A stretch of DNA of 26,655 nucleotides from Mesostigma viride (GCA_009746045.1 RPFO01000646.1:1-26655); one strand, 5' to 3'; shown: positions 8,957 through 23,109, counted from the first letter of the stretch. Notes: generated by a model not told the origin, from the sequence alone. Program-made: numbers and translations.

Positions 8957-10859
8957 ATCTAATAATGTTATAAAAAATAATCAAATTATTGCTAAATTTG
9001 TTACTAAAACTTATTTAACTAATACAGGAGGAATTCTTAAATACTCTTCTGAAATTGAAGTTGATGAATATGATATAGTTACACAATCTTATCCTGTACG
9101 TAAAGGTGGAATCATTATGTGGATTCCTGAAGAAACTCATTTAATTAATAAAGATGCTTCTCTTTTGATGGTGAGAGATTGTGAATATGTAGAAGCTGGA
9201 ACTCAAATTATTAAAGATTTGATTTGTCATAGTAGTGGTTTAGCCCAAGTCTCTCAAACTAATGATATTTTGCGTGAGGTAGTTATAAAACCAGGCAAAA
9301 TTTATAGACCTATTGATTTTTCTCAAGTTTTAGATAAGCATCAGACATTAATTCAAGCAGGTGAAGAAATATGTGATGGTATTATTGCAGAAGAACTGGT
9401 CTATTTAGAAAATGTCAATTTGTCTTCAGGATCTGCATTACTTATTCGACCTGTGGTACAGTTTTTAATTCCTAATTCAACAGAATTAAAAAAATTGGAA
9501 GCTCAATATCAGTTAAAACAAAATATTTCTATTCAACCTTCTATTCATATTTGTTACAAAGATGGTCAAAGAATTCATGCTTGGCAATCAATGGAAATCG
9601 CAAAAATATTTTTACGATTAGAAATTGATTCACATTTACATAAATTAAATGTCACCTTAAATCTAATAGAAAATAAATTATTACAAATCAAGATGTTTGA
9701 ATATTTAATGATTGATTTGAATCAAATAATAGATTTTCAAAGTTATCAAAATGTGACTAGATTAGTAAGAAAATTTAACAACTATATAATACCTGGCACT
9801 ATTCTTGCTAAAACTGAAATTATAGCAAAAGATCATGGAGAAGTTAGACAATCAAATAAAAATTTTGAAGAACAAAAGTCTTTTTTAATTATGAATGAAC
9901 ATGATCAAATGACTTTGTTTGTAAAAAATGCATATGAATTTTTTCAATTAGGTGATTTAGTTCATAAAGGAAAAGAAATTGTACCAGGTATTTTAGCACC
10001 TCAATCTGGACAAGTTATTCAATTGCAAGCTAATAGAGTGACTTTACGATTAGCAAGACCTTATCTTGTTTCTTCCGAAGCTGTTTTATACGTAGATGAT
10101 GGTGATTTTGTAAAATCTGGTGATACTTTGGTAATGTTAATTTTTGAGCAATCAAAAACTGGAGATATTGTTCAAGGTCTTCCAAGAATTGAAGAATTAC
10201 TAGAAGCTCGTAGAACAAAAGGATTGAAACCTTTACCTAATAATTTACATGATCTTTTACAATCTTTTTTTGATGAAGCAACTGAAAAATATGGTATTCA
10301 AAAAGCGGCTAAAAAAAGTTTTGAAAAACTTCAATTATTTTTAGTTAATGAGGTTCAATCTGTTTACAAAGCACAAGGTGTACATATTTCAGATAAACAT
10401 ATAGAAGTTATTGTAAGACAAATGACTTCCAAGGTAATGATAGAAGAAGGTGGAGACACAACTTTATTACCTGGTGAATTAATTGAATTGCATAGAATTG
10501 AAAACATGAATAGAAATGTATCTGTTCACGCCAAATATAAACCAATTGTATTAGGTATTACTAAAGCTTCTTTAAATACGGAAAGTTTTATATCTGCAGC
10601 AAGTTTTCAAGAAACAACACGTGTATTGACTAAAGCGGCTATTGAAGGAAAAACTGATTGGCTTAGAGGGTTAAAAGAAAATGTAATTATAGGTAGACTC
10701 ATTCCAGCAGGCACTGGCTTTAATGTGCATGATAAAATGTATTCACGAGATCTTTCTCTTTCTAATTCTTATAATTTAGCATATAGTTCTAATTCACAAC
10801 ATAAGAGAATAGAACAAAAAAATGCTGAATATAATTTTGAAGATATTATTTTTGACTAG
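8763..10859 (+). CDS. rpoC2: RNA polymerase beta'' subunit, 3' part, block B
   Basis: This is the longest rpoC2 segment here: 698 codons from CAA 8763 to TAG 10857-10859. It adds about 65 residues upstream of what block A holds (beginning [15 protein letters not shown]). A TTG at 8808 and an ATG at 9118 both lie inside the gene and are not starts. From 8957 onward it is the base-for-base reverse complement of block A and encodes the same residues. Most of the N-terminal half is absent, since plastid RpoC2 usually exceeds 1000 residues. Confidence 0.93.
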   Translation, partial: QYGSIWGILQTSENNLTIDNSNSYLYVLNSSMTIINAYLSHIKNARSEAYILTDDLNQKFFMQVESNNVIKNNQIIAKFVTKTYLTNTGGILKYSSEIEVDEYDIVTQSYPVRKGGIIMWIPEETHLINKDASLLMVRDCEYVEAGTQIIKDLICHSSGLAQVSQTNDILREVVIKPGKIYRPIDFSQVLDKHQTLIQAGEEICDGIIAEELVYLENVNLSSGSALLIRPVVQFLIPNSTELKKLEAQYQLKQNISIQPSIHICYKDGQRIHAWQSMEIAKIFLRLEIDSHLHKLNVTLNLIENKLLQIKMFEYLMIDLNQIIDFQSYQNVTRLVRKFNNYIIPGTILAKTEIIAKDHGEVRQSNKNFEEQKSFLIMNEHDQMTLFVKNAYEFFQLGDLVHKGKEIVPGILAPQSGQVIQLQANRVTLRLARPYLVSSEAVLYVDDGDFVKSGDTLVMLIFEQSKTGDIVQGLPRIEELLEARRTKGLKPLPNNLHDLLQSFFDEATEKYGIQKAAKKSFEKLQLFLVNEVQSVYKAQGVHISDKHIEVIVRQMTSKVMIEEGGDTTLLPGELIELHRIENMNRNVSVHAKYKPIVLGITKASLNTESFISAASFQETTRVLTKAAIEGKTDWLRGLKENVIIGRLIPAGTGFNVHDKMYSRDLSLSNSYNLAYSSNSQHKRIEQKNAEYNFEDIIFD

Positions 10860-10988
10860 TCGTGAATAAGTAGTTTAGAAAAAAAAACATTAGTACAATA
10901 AATAAACAATATATTAAAACTTATTTTTTAGTAATAATCCATAATATTAATATTATCTTTTTTAAATAAAAGAAGGACATAAATACAA

Positions 10989-11675
10989 ATGAAAAGTGTT
11001 GGATTAGAAGAAATGATGGAAGCTGGAGTACATTTTGGACATCAAACTCGTGGATGGAATCCAAAAATGTCTTCTTATATTTATGGAAATCGCAATGGAA
11101 TACATCTTATAGATTTAGTACAAACTGCTAGATTATTATCAGAAGCATGTGATTTTTTATTTAACGCTGCAAAAGAAGGAAAAGAATTTTTATTTGTGGG
11201 AACAAAAAGTCAAGCTTCAGATATTATTGCTTCTGAAGCTTTACGTGCTGAATCACATTATGTGAATCAAAGATGGTTAGGTGGTATGCTTACCAATTGG
11301 TCTACTATAAAAACTCGTATTAGAAAATTGAAAGATTTAGAACAAAAAGAAAAAAATGGTATTTTAGATACTCTTCCTAAAAAAGAAGCTGCAGTCTTAA
11401 AAAGACAATTATATAAATTACGTAAATATTTATCAGGTCTTCAAGATATGAAATATTTGCCTGATGTAGTAATTATAGTTGACCAAAAAAGAGAAATTAA
11501 TGCGGTTAAAGAATGTATCAAACTAGGTATTCCTACGATATCTTTGGTAGATACAAATTGTGATCCTACTTTAGCAGATTTACCGATTCCAGCTAATGAT
11601 GATGCAATTAGATCAATTAATCTGCTTGTAAGTAAATTAGCAGATGCGATTTATGAAGGACAACGTGTAAAATAA
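10989..11675 (+). CDS. rps2: 30S ribosomal protein S2, block B copy
   Basis: Identical in product (228 aa) to the copy at 6044-6730, with AGAAGGA at 10971-10977 before the start. The rpoC2-rps2 spacer upstream is again 129 bases, but four small A/T-run indels cancel out relative to block A. The version here matches block E. Confidence 0.96.
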   Translation: MKSVGLEEMMEAGVHFGHQTRGWNPKMSSYIYGNRNGIHLIDLVQTARLLSEACDFLFNAAKEGKEFLFVGTKSQASDIIASEALRAESHYVNQRWLGGMLTNWSTIKTRIRKLKDLEQKEKNGILDTLPKKEAAVLKRQLYKLRKYLSGLQDMKYLPDVVIIVDQKREINAVKECIKLGIPTISLVDTNCDPTLADLPIPANDDAIRSINLLVSKLADAIYEGQRVK

Positions 11676-12096
11676 TAGATAATCTAAACAATTGTTTATT
11701 TCTAAATAATTAACAATTATTTAGAAATAATATATATTGTTTTTAAAATTTAATTCTTTTATTATCTAATTTTTTTTCTTCATTTATCTTGAAAAAAACA
11801 AAAAGAGCACTTTATTTTTGAGTCATTTTTCTTTGTTTTTATTTCTGTGGTAAATAGAAAATATAGATTTTTTTAGACTTAAAGAATTCAATCATGATAA
11901 TAAAAAATATTTTTTAATACAAGTAAGAAACAAAATAATTAATACTAGATTTTTTTTTTAGTTGCAAATTTCTTGTTTTTATTTGTTAATTAAGAGAAGA
12001 AAATATTATGTTATCATTTTTGAATCGTATAGACTTCTTACTTCCTAAATAAAGAAGGTCATTTGTTGTATTTTCAAAAGAAAAGGTCTCCTCAAT
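11676..12096. other. rps2-atpI spacer, block B copy
   Basis: This is the inverted copy of 5623-6043 with the same length, including the perfect 15-bp hairpin at 11697-11729 after the rps2 stop. No gene is seen. Confidence 0.6.
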
Positions 12097-12840
12097 ATGA
12101 TTAATCCATCTTCAATGGAAAATTTTAATATGTTATATCAACTATCTAAAGTAGAAGTTGGTCAACATTTTTATTGGCAAATTGGTGATTTTGAAGTTCA
12201 TGGACAAGTTTTACTTGTTTCTTGGTTTGTAATGACTATAATTATTTCTTTATCTATTTTTGGAACTAGAAATTTACAAACGATTCCAACTGGAACACAA
12301 AACTTTGTTGAATATGTTTTAGAATTTATTAGAGATTTAGCAAAAACTCAAATAGGTGAAGAAGATTATCGTTCTTGGGTACCTTTCATAGGAACTATTT
12401 TTTTATTTATTTTCGTGTCTAATTGGTCTGGTGCCCTTGTACCTTGGAAATTAATTGAAATACCTAACGGTGAATTAGCAGCACCTACAAATGACATTAA
12501 CACTACAGCTGCATTGGCTCTTTTGACTTCTATTTCATATTTTTATGCAGGTTTCAGCAAAAAAGGTTTACGCTATTTCAAAAGATATATTTCACCAACT
12601 CCAGTATTATTACCTATCAATTTATTAGAAGATTTTACAAAACCACTTTCTTTAAGCTTCCGACTTTTTGGTAATATTCTTGCTGATGAATTAGTAGTAG
12701 GAGTTTTAATTACTCTAGTTCCTTTAGTTGTGCCAATGCCGCTTATGTTATTAGGTCTTTTCACAAGTGCGATTCAAGCTTTAATTTTCGCAACTTTAGC
12801 AGCTGCATATATTGGAGAAGCAGTAGAAGATCATCATTAA
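12097..12840 (+). CDS. atpI: ATP synthase CF0 subunit a, block B copy
   Basis: Same 247-residue product as 4879-5622, with R189 and the C-terminal EDHH. Uninterrupted and in the same order relative to rps2 and atpH. Confidence 0.96.
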   Translation: MINPSSMENFNMLYQLSKVEVGQHFYWQIGDFEVHGQVLLVSWFVMTIIISLSIFGTRNLQTIPTGTQNFVEYVLEFIRDLAKTQIGEEDYRSWVPFIGTIFLFIFVSNWSGALVPWKLIEIPNGELAAPTNDINTTAALALLTSISYFYAGFSKKGLRYFKRYISPTPVLLPINLLEDFTKPLSLSFRLFGNILADELVVGVLITLVPLVVPMPLMLLGLFTSAIQALIFATLAAAYIGEAVEDHH

Positions 12841-12971
12841 TTTAATTAGTTTGGAAAAACTATATTGTTTTTTTGATATATAACTTTTTTATGTAACTTC
12901 TCTTTGACAGTATTGTTGTAGTTATATAACAAAAACTGTTAATCTGCTATTAATTCATTGAATTGGAGTAA

Positions 12972-13226
<255 letters not shown>

Positions 13227-13390
13227 TTTTTTTGTTTTCCCATAAAACTATAGTTTTATGCTGTCATGTACTCATGTGCCAATGTGCTCATGAGTACATG
13301 TTGTTATTAGACAATATCAACATGGGCACATAGGAAGACATTTTCAGTCAATGGGTCTATGACCAAAAAAAATGAATCAAATAGGATAAA

Positions 13391-13951
13391 ATGACAGATA
13401 TTCTCACAAACATATTTACGATTTTGTCTAGGATGTCTTTGGCAGAGGGTTTTGGTTTTAATACAGATATTTTTGAAACCAACATTCTTAATTTAGCAGT
13501 GGTACTTGGAATTCTATTAACTTCAGGCCGTGAATTTTTTGTGTCTCTATTACAAAATCGTCAACAAAATATATTACAAAGTATTAATGATGCTGATGAA
13601 AGATATAAAGAGGCGGCAGAAAAATTACAACAAGCACAAAATGAATTCGAACAAGCTAAATTAGAAGCAGATCAAATTCTTGCACAAAGTAAAAAAACAG
13701 CCAGTGAGATAGAAGTTGGTTTAATGAATCTTATTAAAGAAGATACAAAAAAACTTCTTGATATGAAACAAGCAACTATATCTTTTGAAGAAGAAAAAGC
13801 CATTAGTGAAATAAGAAGACAAGTCATTAGATTAGCACTGCAAAGAGCATTAGAACAATCAAAAAGTCGTCTAAATCGCCGCTTACAAAAAAGAGTAACT
13901 CGTTTAAATATTGGATTATTAGGACGTTTAGTAACTCCTAATGATGTTTAG
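13391..13951 (+). CDS. atpF: ATP synthase CF0 subunit b, block B copy
   Basis: Same 186-residue product as 3768-4328, intronless. The hairpin-rich spacer 13227-13390 precedes it. Confidence 0.95.
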   Translation: MTDILTNIFTILSRMSLAEGFGFNTDIFETNILNLAVVLGILLTSGREFFVSLLQNRQQNILQSINDADERYKEAAEKLQQAQNEFEQAKLEADQILAQSKKTASEIEVGLMNLIKEDTKKLLDMKQATISFEEEKAISEIRRQVIRLALQRALEQSKSRLNRRLQKRVTRLNIGLLGRLVTPNDV

Positions 13952-14012
13952 AAATTTTTAGAGAAATATTTTTTTTTTGCGACAAACAAACTGTAATTGA
14001 ACAAAATTGCCA

Positions 14013-15532
14013 ATGAGATCAAGATTCAACCAGAAGAAATTAGTAGTGTTATCCGTAAGCAGATTGAGCAATACAATCAAGAAGTAAAAGTTGTTAATAC
14101 AGGTACAGTACTTCAAGTAGGTGATGGTATTGCAAGAATTTATGGTCTAGCCAAAGCAATGGCTGGCGAATTATTAGAATTTGAAGATGGTACAGTAGGA
14201 ATTGCATTAAATCTAGAATCTAATAATGTTGGAGCCGTACTTATGGGAGACGGTTTTAGCATTCAAGAAGGAAGTCGTGTAAAAGCTACTGGAAAAATTG
14301 CTCAAATTCCAATTGGAGAAAGTTATATTGGTCGTGTTGTAGATGCCTTAGCTCGTCCTATTGATGGAAAAGGAGATATTCCTTCTTCTGAAACACGTTT
14401 AATTGAATCTCCTGCTCCAGGAATTATTTCTCGACGTTCAGTTTATGAACCATTACAAACTGGATTAGTATCTGTAGATGCTATGATTCCAATTGGACGT
14501 GGACAAAGAGAATTAATTATTGGTGATAGACAAACTGGCAAAACTGCTGTTGCAATTGACACCATTTTAAATCAAAAGGGTCAAAATGTTATTTGTGTAT
14601 ATGTAGCTATTGGTCAAAAAGCTTCTTCTGTGGCTCAAGTAGTTTCTACTTTAGAAGAAAATGGTGCAATGGCATATACAATCATTGTTGCAGAAAATGC
14701 TAATGCACCTGCAACTTTACAATATCTAGCTCCTTACACAGGCGCTACTCTTGCAGAATTTTTTATGTATAGTGGTCGTCATACTTTAGTTATTTATGAT
14801 GATCTTTCTAAACAAGCACAAGCTTATCGAGAAATGTCACTTCTACTTAGAAGACCACCAGGACGTGAAGCTTATCCAGGTGATGTATTTTACTTACATT
14901 CTCGTTTATTAGAAAGAGCTGCTAAATTAAGTAATGCTTTAGGTGAAGGTAGTATGACTGCTTTACCTATTATTGAGACTCAAGCTGGAGACGTAGCAGC
15001 ATATATTCCTACTAATGTTATTTCAATTACAGATGGACAAATTTTCTTATCTGCAGATTTATTTAACTCAGGTATTCGTCCAGCTATTAACGTAGGTATT
15101 TCTGTTTCACGTGTAGGTTCTGCTGCACAAATTAAAGCTATGAAACAAGTAGCAGGAAAATTAAAACTTGAATTAGCTCAATTTGCAGAATTAGAAGCTT
15201 TTGCTCAATTTGCTTCTGATCTTGATAAAGCTACACAAAATCAGTTAGCAAGAGGTAGAAGATTACGTGAATTATTAAAACAAGCTCAATCTAGTCCATT
15301 ACCTGTTGCACAACAAGTTTTAACTATTTATGCTGGTGTTAATGGTTATTTAGATTCCATCGCAATTGAAGATGTTAAAAAATTCCTTGCTGGTCTAAGA
15401 AATTATGTAATTACTAGTAAAGCAGCAATTATTAATAACATTAATTCTTCAAAAGCTGTGACACCAGAAACTGAAGGCATGATGAAAGAAGCTATTAATG
15501 AATACAAAAAAGTATTTGCAGCAGGTGCGTAG
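14013..15532 (+). CDS. atpA: ATP synthase subunit alpha, block B copy, start disrupted
   Basis: The body is identical to 2189-3706, but two bases (GA) are inserted right after the start codon: ATGAGATCAAG instead of ATGATCAAG. The normal ATG at 14013 therefore runs out of frame within about 25 codons. The alpha frame is open further upstream, but its only start there is a TTG at 13997, which gives an unnatural N-terminus (NKIANEIKI). The other complete copies have the normal start, so the insertion is most simply an error. If it were real, this copy would be poorly translated or silent. Confidence 0.9.
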
Positions 15533-15578
15533 TAAAGAAATTATTTGTATAATTTAATAACTTATTTTATTGAAACAA

Positions 15579-15640
15579 AAATGTGATTGTATAGTTTTTA
15601 CAAATGTGATTGTTTAGTACACTATACAATCACATTTGTA
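15579..15640 (+). terminator. Competing hairpins after atpA, block B copy
   Basis: In the atpA sense strand, two successive 5' arms (15579-15595 and 15599-15613) compete for one 3' arm (15621-15640). The stems are 17 and 15 bp, both perfect. The same structure is at 20277-20338 in block C and, inverted, at 21431-21492 in block D. Confidence 0.65.
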
Positions 15641-15691
15641 TTTTAGCTTTTTAAAAAAGCTAAAATATGTTATATATATACTAATATTAAA

Positions 15692-15707
15692 GGGCGGTTA
15701 GCTCAGT
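15692..15707 (+). pseudogene. trnV: tRNA-Val 5' fragment at junction
   Basis: Only the first 16 bases of trnV(UAC) are present: the 5' acceptor strand and the first half of the D arm. The next base begins rps2 sequence. The complete gene is found 4.7 kb on at 20390. Confidence 0.9.
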
Positions 15708-16375
15708 AAGAAATGATGGAAGCTGGAGTACATTTTGGACATCAAACTCGTGGATGGAATCCAAAAATGTCTTCTTATATTTATGGAAATCGCAATGGAA
15801 TACATCTTATAGATTTAGTACAAACTGCTAGATTATTATCAGAAGCATGTGATTTTTTATTTAACGCTGCAAAAGAAGGAAAAGAATTTTTATTTGTGGG
15901 AACAAAAAGTCAAGCTTCAGATATTATTGCTTCTGAAGCTTTACGTGCTGAATCACATTATGTGAATCAAAGATGGTTAGGTGGTATGCTTACCAATTGG
16001 TCTACTATAAAAACTCGTATTAGAAAATTGAAAGATTTAGAACAAAAAGAAAAAAATGGTATTTTAGATACTCTTCCTAAAAAAGAAGCTGCAGTCTTAA
16101 AAAGACAATTATATAAATTACGTAAATATTTATCAGGTCTTCAAGATATGAAATATTTGCCTGATGTAGTAATTATAGTTGACCAAAAAAGAGAAATTAA
16201 TGCGGTTAAAGAATGTATCAAACTAGGTATTCCTACGATATCTTTGGTAGATACAAATTGTGATCCTACTTTAGCAGATTTACCGATTCCAGCTAATGAT
16301 GATGCAATTAGATCAATTAATCTGCTTGTAAGTAAATTAGCAGATGCGATTTATGAAGGACAACGTGTAAAATAA
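15708..16375 (+). pseudogene. rps2: 30S ribosomal protein S2, 5'-truncated block C copy
   Basis: The gene lacks its first seven codons and its ribosome-binding site because the junction joins it to trnV. An in-frame internal ATG at 15713 (normal codon 9) leaves a 220-residue frame, otherwise identical to the complete copies. The upstream AAG is part of rps2 and not a designed leader, so translation is doubtful. Confidence 0.9.
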
Positions 16376-16796
16376 TAGATAATCTAAACAATTGTTTATT
16401 TCTAAATAATTAACAATTATTTAGAAATAATATATATTGTTTTTAAAATTTAATTCTTTTATTATCTAATTTTTTTTCTTCATTTATCTTGAAAAAAACA
16501 AAAAGAGCACTTTATTTTTGAGTCATTTTTCTTTGTTTTTATTTCTGTGGTAAATAGAAAATATAGATTTTTTTAGACTTAAAGAATTCAATCATGATAA
16601 TAAAAAATATTTTTTAATACAAGTAAGAAACAAAATAATTAATACTAGATTTTTTTTTTAGTTGCAAATTTCTTGTTTTTATTTGTTAATTAAGAGAAGA
16701 AAATATTATGTTATCATTTTTGAATCGTATAGACTTCTTACTTCCTAAATAAAGAAGGTCATTTGTTGTATTTTCAAAAGAAAAGGTCTCCTCAAT
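16376..16796. other. rps2-atpI spacer, block C copy
   Basis: This is a direct copy of 11676-12096 with the 15-bp hairpin at 16397-16429. No gene is seen. Confidence 0.6.
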
Positions 16797-17540
16797 ATGA
16801 TTAATCCATCTTCAATGGAAAATTTTAATATGTTATATCAACTATCTAAAGTAGAAGTTGGTCAACATTTTTATTGGCAAATTGGTGATTTTGAAGTTCA
16901 TGGACAAGTTTTACTTGTTTCTTGGTTTGTAATGACTATAATTATTTCTTTATCTATTTTTGGAACTAGAAATTTACAAACGATTCCAACTGGAACACAA
17001 AACTTTGTTGAATATGTTTTAGAATTTATTAGAGATTTAGCAAAAACTCAAATAGGTGAAGAAGATTATCGTTCTTGGGTACCTTTCATAGGAACTATTT
17101 TTTTATTTATTTTCGTGTCTAATTGGTCTGGTGCCCTTGTACCTTGGAAATTAATTGAAATACCTAACGGTGAATTAGCAGCACCTACAAATGACATTAA
17201 CACTACAGCTGCATTGGCTCTTTTGACTTCTATTTCATATTTTTATGCAGGTTTCAGCAAAAAAGGTTTACGCTATTTCAAAAGATATATTTCACCAACT
17301 CCAGTATTATTACCTATCAATTTATTAGAAGATTTTACAAAACCACTTTCTTTAAGCTTCCGACTTTTTGGTAATATTCTTGCTGATGAATTAGTAGTAG
17401 GAGTTTTAATTACTCTAGTTCCTTTAGTTGTGCCAATGCCGCTTATGTTATTAGGTCTTTTCACAAGTGCGATTCAAGCTTTAATTTTCGCAACTTTAGC
17501 AGCTGCATATATTGGAGAAGCAGTAGAAGATCATCATTAA
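16797..17540 (+). CDS. atpI: ATP synthase CF0 subunit a, block C copy
   Basis: Third complete copy, with the same 247 residues as 4879-5622. Reading frame and flanks are intact. Confidence 0.96.
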   Translation: MINPSSMENFNMLYQLSKVEVGQHFYWQIGDFEVHGQVLLVSWFVMTIIISLSIFGTRNLQTIPTGTQNFVEYVLEFIRDLAKTQIGEEDYRSWVPFIGTIFLFIFVSNWSGALVPWKLIEIPNGELAAPTNDINTTAALALLTSISYFYAGFSKKGLRYFKRYISPTPVLLPINLLEDFTKPLSLSFRLFGNILADELVVGVLITLVPLVVPMPLMLLGLFTSAIQALIFATLAAAYIGEAVEDHH

Positions 17541-17671
17541 TTTAATTAGTTTGGAAAAACTATATTGTTTTTTTGATATATAACTTTTTTATGTAACTTC
17601 TCTTTGACAGTATTGTTGTAGTTATATAACAAAAACTGTTAATCTGCTATTAATTCATTGAATTGGAGTAA

Positions 17672-17926
<255 letters not shown>

Positions 17927-18090
17927 TTTTTTTGTTTTCCCATAAAACTATAGTTTTATGCTGTCATGTACTCATGTGCCAATGTGCTCATGAGTACATG
18001 TTGTTATTAGACAATATCAACATGGGCACATAGGAAGACATTTTCAGTCAATGGGTCTATGACCAAAAAAAATGAATCAAATAGGATAAA

Positions 18091-18651
18091 ATGACAGATA
18101 TTCTCACAAACATATTTACGATTTTGTCTAGGATGTCTTTGGCAGAGGGTTTTGGTTTTAATACAGATATTTTTGAAACCAACATTCTTAATTTAGCAGT
18201 GGTACTTGGAATTCTATTAACTTCAGGCCGTGAATTTTTTGTGTCTCTATTACAAAATCGTCAACAAAATATATTACAAAGTATTAATGATGCTGATGAA
18301 AGATATAAAGAGGCGGCAGAAAAATTACAACAAGCACAAAATGAATTCGAACAAGCTAAATTAGAAGCAGATCAAATTCTTGCACAAAGTAAAAAAACAG
18401 CCAGTGAGATAGAAGTTGGTTTAATGAATCTTATTAAAGAAGATACAAAAAAACTTCTTGATATGAAACAAGCAACTATATCTTTTGAAGAAGAAAAAGC
18501 CATTAGTGAAATAAGAAGACAAGTCATTAGATTAGCACTGCAAAGAGCATTAGAACAATCAAAAAGTCGTCTAAATCGCCGCTTACAAAAAAGAGTAACT
18601 CGTTTAAATATTGGATTATTAGGACGTTTAGTAACTCCTAATGATGTTTAG
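18091..18651 (+). CDS. atpF: ATP synthase CF0 subunit b, block C copy
   Basis: Third complete copy, with the same 186 residues as 3768-4328. Confidence 0.95.
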   Translation: MTDILTNIFTILSRMSLAEGFGFNTDIFETNILNLAVVLGILLTSGREFFVSLLQNRQQNILQSINDADERYKEAAEKLQQAQNEFEQAKLEADQILAQSKKTASEIEVGLMNLIKEDTKKLLDMKQATISFEEEKAISEIRRQVIRLALQRALEQSKSRLNRRLQKRVTRLNIGLLGRLVTPNDV

Positions 18652-18712
18652 AAATTTTTAGAGAAATATTTTTTTTTTGCGACAAACAAACTGTAATTGA
18701 ACAAAATTGCCA

Positions 18713-20230
18713 ATGATCAAGATTCAACCAGAAGAAATTAGTAGTGTTATCCGTAAGCAGATTGAGCAATACAATCAAGAAGTAAAAGTTGTTAATACAG
18801 GTACAGTACTTCAAGTAGGTGATGGTATTGCAAGAATTTATGGTCTAGCCAAAGCAATGGCTGGCGAATTATTAGAATTTGAAGATGGTACAGTAGGAAT
18901 TGCATTAAATCTAGAATCTAATAATGTTGGAGCCGTACTTATGGGAGACGGTTTTAGCATTCAAGAAGGAAGTCGTGTAAAAGCTACTGGAAAAATTGCT
19001 CAAATTCCAATTGGAGAAAGTTATATTGGTCGTGTTGTAGATGCCTTAGCTCGTCCTATTGATGGAAAAGGAGATATTCCTTCTTCTGAAACACGTTTAA
19101 TTGAATCTCCTGCTCCAGGAATTATTTCTCGACGTTCAGTTTATGAACCATTACAAACTGGATTAGTATCTGTAGATGCTATGATTCCAATTGGACGTGG
19201 ACAAAGAGAATTAATTATTGGTGATAGACAAACTGGCAAAACTGCTGTTGCAATTGACACCATTTTAAATCAAAAGGGTCAAAATGTTATTTGTGTATAT
19301 GTAGCTATTGGTCAAAAAGCTTCTTCTGTGGCTCAAGTAGTTTCTACTTTAGAAGAAAATGGTGCAATGGCATATACAATCATTGTTGCAGAAAATGCTA
19401 ATGCACCTGCAACTTTACAATATCTAGCTCCTTACACAGGCGCTACTCTTGCAGAATTTTTTATGTATAGTGGTCGTCATACTTTAGTTATTTATGATGA
19501 TCTTTCTAAACAAGCACAAGCTTATCGAGAAATGTCACTTCTACTTAGAAGACCACCAGGACGTGAAGCTTATCCAGGTGATGTATTTTACTTACATTCT
19601 CGTTTATTAGAAAGAGCTGCTAAATTAAGTAATGCTTTAGGTGAAGGTAGTATGACTGCTTTACCTATTATTGAGACTCAAGCTGGAGACGTAGCAGCAT
19701 ATATTCCTACTAATGTTATTTCAATTACAGATGGACAAATTTTCTTATCTGCAGATTTATTTAACTCAGGTATTCGTCCAGCTATTAACGTAGGTATTTC
19801 TGTTTCACGTGTAGGTTCTGCTGCACAAATTAAAGCTATGAAACAAGTAGCAGGAAAATTAAAACTTGAATTAGCTCAATTTGCAGAATTAGAAGCTTTT
19901 GCTCAATTTGCTTCTGATCTTGATAAAGCTACACAAAATCAGTTAGCAAGAGGTAGAAGATTACGTGAATTATTAAAACAAGCTCAATCTAGTCCATTAC
20001 CTGTTGCACAACAAGTTTTAACTATTTATGCTGGTGTTAATGGTTATTTAGATTCCATCGCAATTGAAGATGTTAAAAAATTCCTTGCTGGTCTAAGAAA
20101 TTATGTAATTACTAGTAAAGCAGCAATTATTAATAACATTAATTCTTCAAAAGCTGTGACACCAGAAACTGAAGGCATGATGAAAGAAGCTATTAATGAA
20201 TACAAAAAAGTATTTGCAGCAGGTGCGTAG
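18713..20230 (+). CDS. atpA: ATP synthase subunit alpha, block C copy
   Basis: Complete 505-residue copy with the normal ATGATCAAG start, as in block A. This supports the 2-base insertion at 14013 being the exception. Confidence 0.97.
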   Translation: MIKIQPEEISSVIRKQIEQYNQEVKVVNTGTVLQVGDGIARIYGLAKAMAGELLEFEDGTVGIALNLESNNVGAVLMGDGFSIQEGSRVKATGKIAQIPIGESYIGRVVDALARPIDGKGDIPSSETRLIESPAPGIISRRSVYEPLQTGLVSVDAMIPIGRGQRELIIGDRQTGKTAVAIDTILNQKGQNVICVYVAIGQKASSVAQVVSTLEENGAMAYTIIVAENANAPATLQYLAPYTGATLAEFFMYSGRHTLVIYDDLSKQAQAYREMSLLLRRPPGREAYPGDVFYLHSRLLERAAKLSNALGEGSMTALPIIETQAGDVAAYIPTNVISITDGQIFLSADLFNSGIRPAINVGISVSRVGSAAQIKAMKQVAGKLKLELAQFAELEAFAQFASDLDKATQNQLARGRRLRELLKQAQSSPLPVAQQVLTIYAGVNGYLDSIAIEDVKKFLAGLRNYVITSKAAIINNINSSKAVTPETEGMMKEAINEYKKVFAAGA

Positions 20231-20389
20231 TAAAGAAATTATTTGTATAATTTAATAACTTATTTTATTGAAACAAAAATGTGATTGTATAGTTTTTACA
20301 AATGTGATTGTTTAGTACACTATACAATCACATTTGTATTTTAGCTTTTTAAAAAAGCTAAAATATGTTATATATATACTAATATTAAA

Positions 20390-20461
20390 GGGCGGTTAGC
20401 TCAGTGGTAGAGCGCCTGCCTTACAAGCAGGTGGTCACTGGTTCAAGTCCAGTACCGCCCA
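20390..20461 (+). tRNA. trnV: tRNA-Val (UAC), block C copy
   Basis: Complete cloverleaf, identical to the copy at 1953-2024. It shows what the truncated fragment at 15692 would have continued into. Confidence 0.95.
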
Positions 20462-20485
20462 TTGACCCAAATATTAGTTTCTATT

Positions 20486-20557
20486 GGGCTTATCGTCTAA
20501 AGGATAGGACAGAAACCTTCTAAGTTTCCAGTGTAGGTTCGAATCCTACTAAGCCTG
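20486..20557 (+). tRNA. trnR: tRNA-Arg (UCU), block C copy
   Basis: Matches the gene at 1857-1928 except that the discriminator is G, which agrees with block D. Confidence 0.92.
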
Positions 20558-20606
20558 TTATGCAAATTAAAATATTTTTTTAATTAAAAAAAATATTTTA
20601 ATTTGA

Positions 20607-20868
20607 TTAGTTTTCTTCTAATAAACCAAATACTTCATAGAACTTACTTTCTACTTTAGAACCAGAATCAATAGATTCTAAAGGATCTTTTCTTAATCTA
20701 TGTCTTAAACAAAGAGTAATAATTTTTAATATATCTTTAGGTAAAACTTTATCTCTTCCTTCAAAAGCTGCTAATGCTTTAGCTGCACGATTAATTACTA
20801 AATCACCTCTTAAACCATCTACATCTAGTTCAGAACATATTTGAGAGACTTTAATTCAAGTTCATCCA
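20607..20868 (-). pseudogene. chlI: chlI 3' fragment, block C copy
   Basis: The last 80-odd codons of chlI lie on the minus strand, in frame with the stop at 20607. The final bases before the break (20852-20868) have lost several bases relative to block A. The gene then meets its own reverse complement head to head. Confidence 0.88.
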
Positions 20869-20870
20869 GA
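20855..20870. other. Fold-back junction inside chlI
   Basis: Minus-strand chlI ends and plus-strand chlI begins within these bases, with only about 30-50 bases of loop. Mirror positions sum to about 41770. The bases ATTCAAG fit both flanks, so the exact switch point is ambiguous. Confidence 0.8.
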
Positions 20871-21163
20871 CGTAAAAATTCTAGCTAATGTACAAATGGA
20901 TAGAGAACTTGAGAATTAAAGTCTCTCAAATATGTTCTGAACTAGATGTAGATGGTTTAAGAGGTGATTTAGTAATTAATCGTGCAGCTAAAGCATTAGC
21001 AGCTTTTGAAGGAAGAGATAAAGTTTTACCTAAAGATATATTAAAAATTATTACTCTTTGTTTAAGACATAGATTAAGAAAGATCCTTTAGAATCTATTG
21101 ATTCTGGTTTCTAAAGTAGAAAGTAAGTTCTATGAAGTATTTGGTTTATTAGAAGAAAACTAA
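20869..21163 (+). pseudogene. chlI: chlI 3' fragment, block D copy
   Basis: This corresponds to block A 1519-1809. At least four single-base changes break the frame: an extra T in CGTAAAAATTCTAG, an extra G in GAACTTGAG, one A lost in TTAAGAAAGATCC and one T gained in CTGGTTTCTAAAG. No full ChlI can be read. Confidence 0.88.
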
Positions 21164-21211
21164 TCAAATTAAAATTTTTTTTTAATTAAAAAAATATTTT
21201 AATTTGCATAA

Positions 21212-21283
21212 CAGGCTTAGTAGGATTCGAACCTACACTGGAAACTTAGAAGGTTTCTGTCCTATCCTTTAGACGATAAGCCC
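21212..21283 (-). tRNA. trnR: tRNA-Arg (UCU), block D copy
   Basis: Complete 72-nt gene with discriminator G. It is unchanged although the surrounding block has many indels. Confidence 0.9.
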
Positions 21284-21307
21284 AATAGAAACTAATATTT
21301 GGGTCAA

Positions 21308-21379
21308 TGGGCGGTACTGGACTTGAACCAGTGACCACCTGCTTGTAAGGCAGGCGCTCTACCACTGAGCTAACCGCCC
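21308..21379 (-). tRNA. trnV: tRNA-Val (UAC), block D copy
   Basis: Complete 72-nt gene, identical to the copy at 1953-2024. Confidence 0.93.
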
Positions 21380-21539
21380 TTTAATATTAGTATATATATA
21401 ACATATTTTAGCTTTTTTAAAAAGCTAAAATACAAATGTGATTGTATAGTGTACTAAACAATCACATTTGTAAAAACTATACAATCACATTTTTGTTTCA
21501 ATAAAATAAGTTATTAAATTATTACAAATAATTTCTTTA

Positions 21540-23047
<1,508 letters not shown>

Positions 23048-23109
23048 TGGCAATTTTGTTCAATTACAGTTTTGTTTGTCGCAAAAAAAAATATTTCTCT
23101 AAAAAATTT

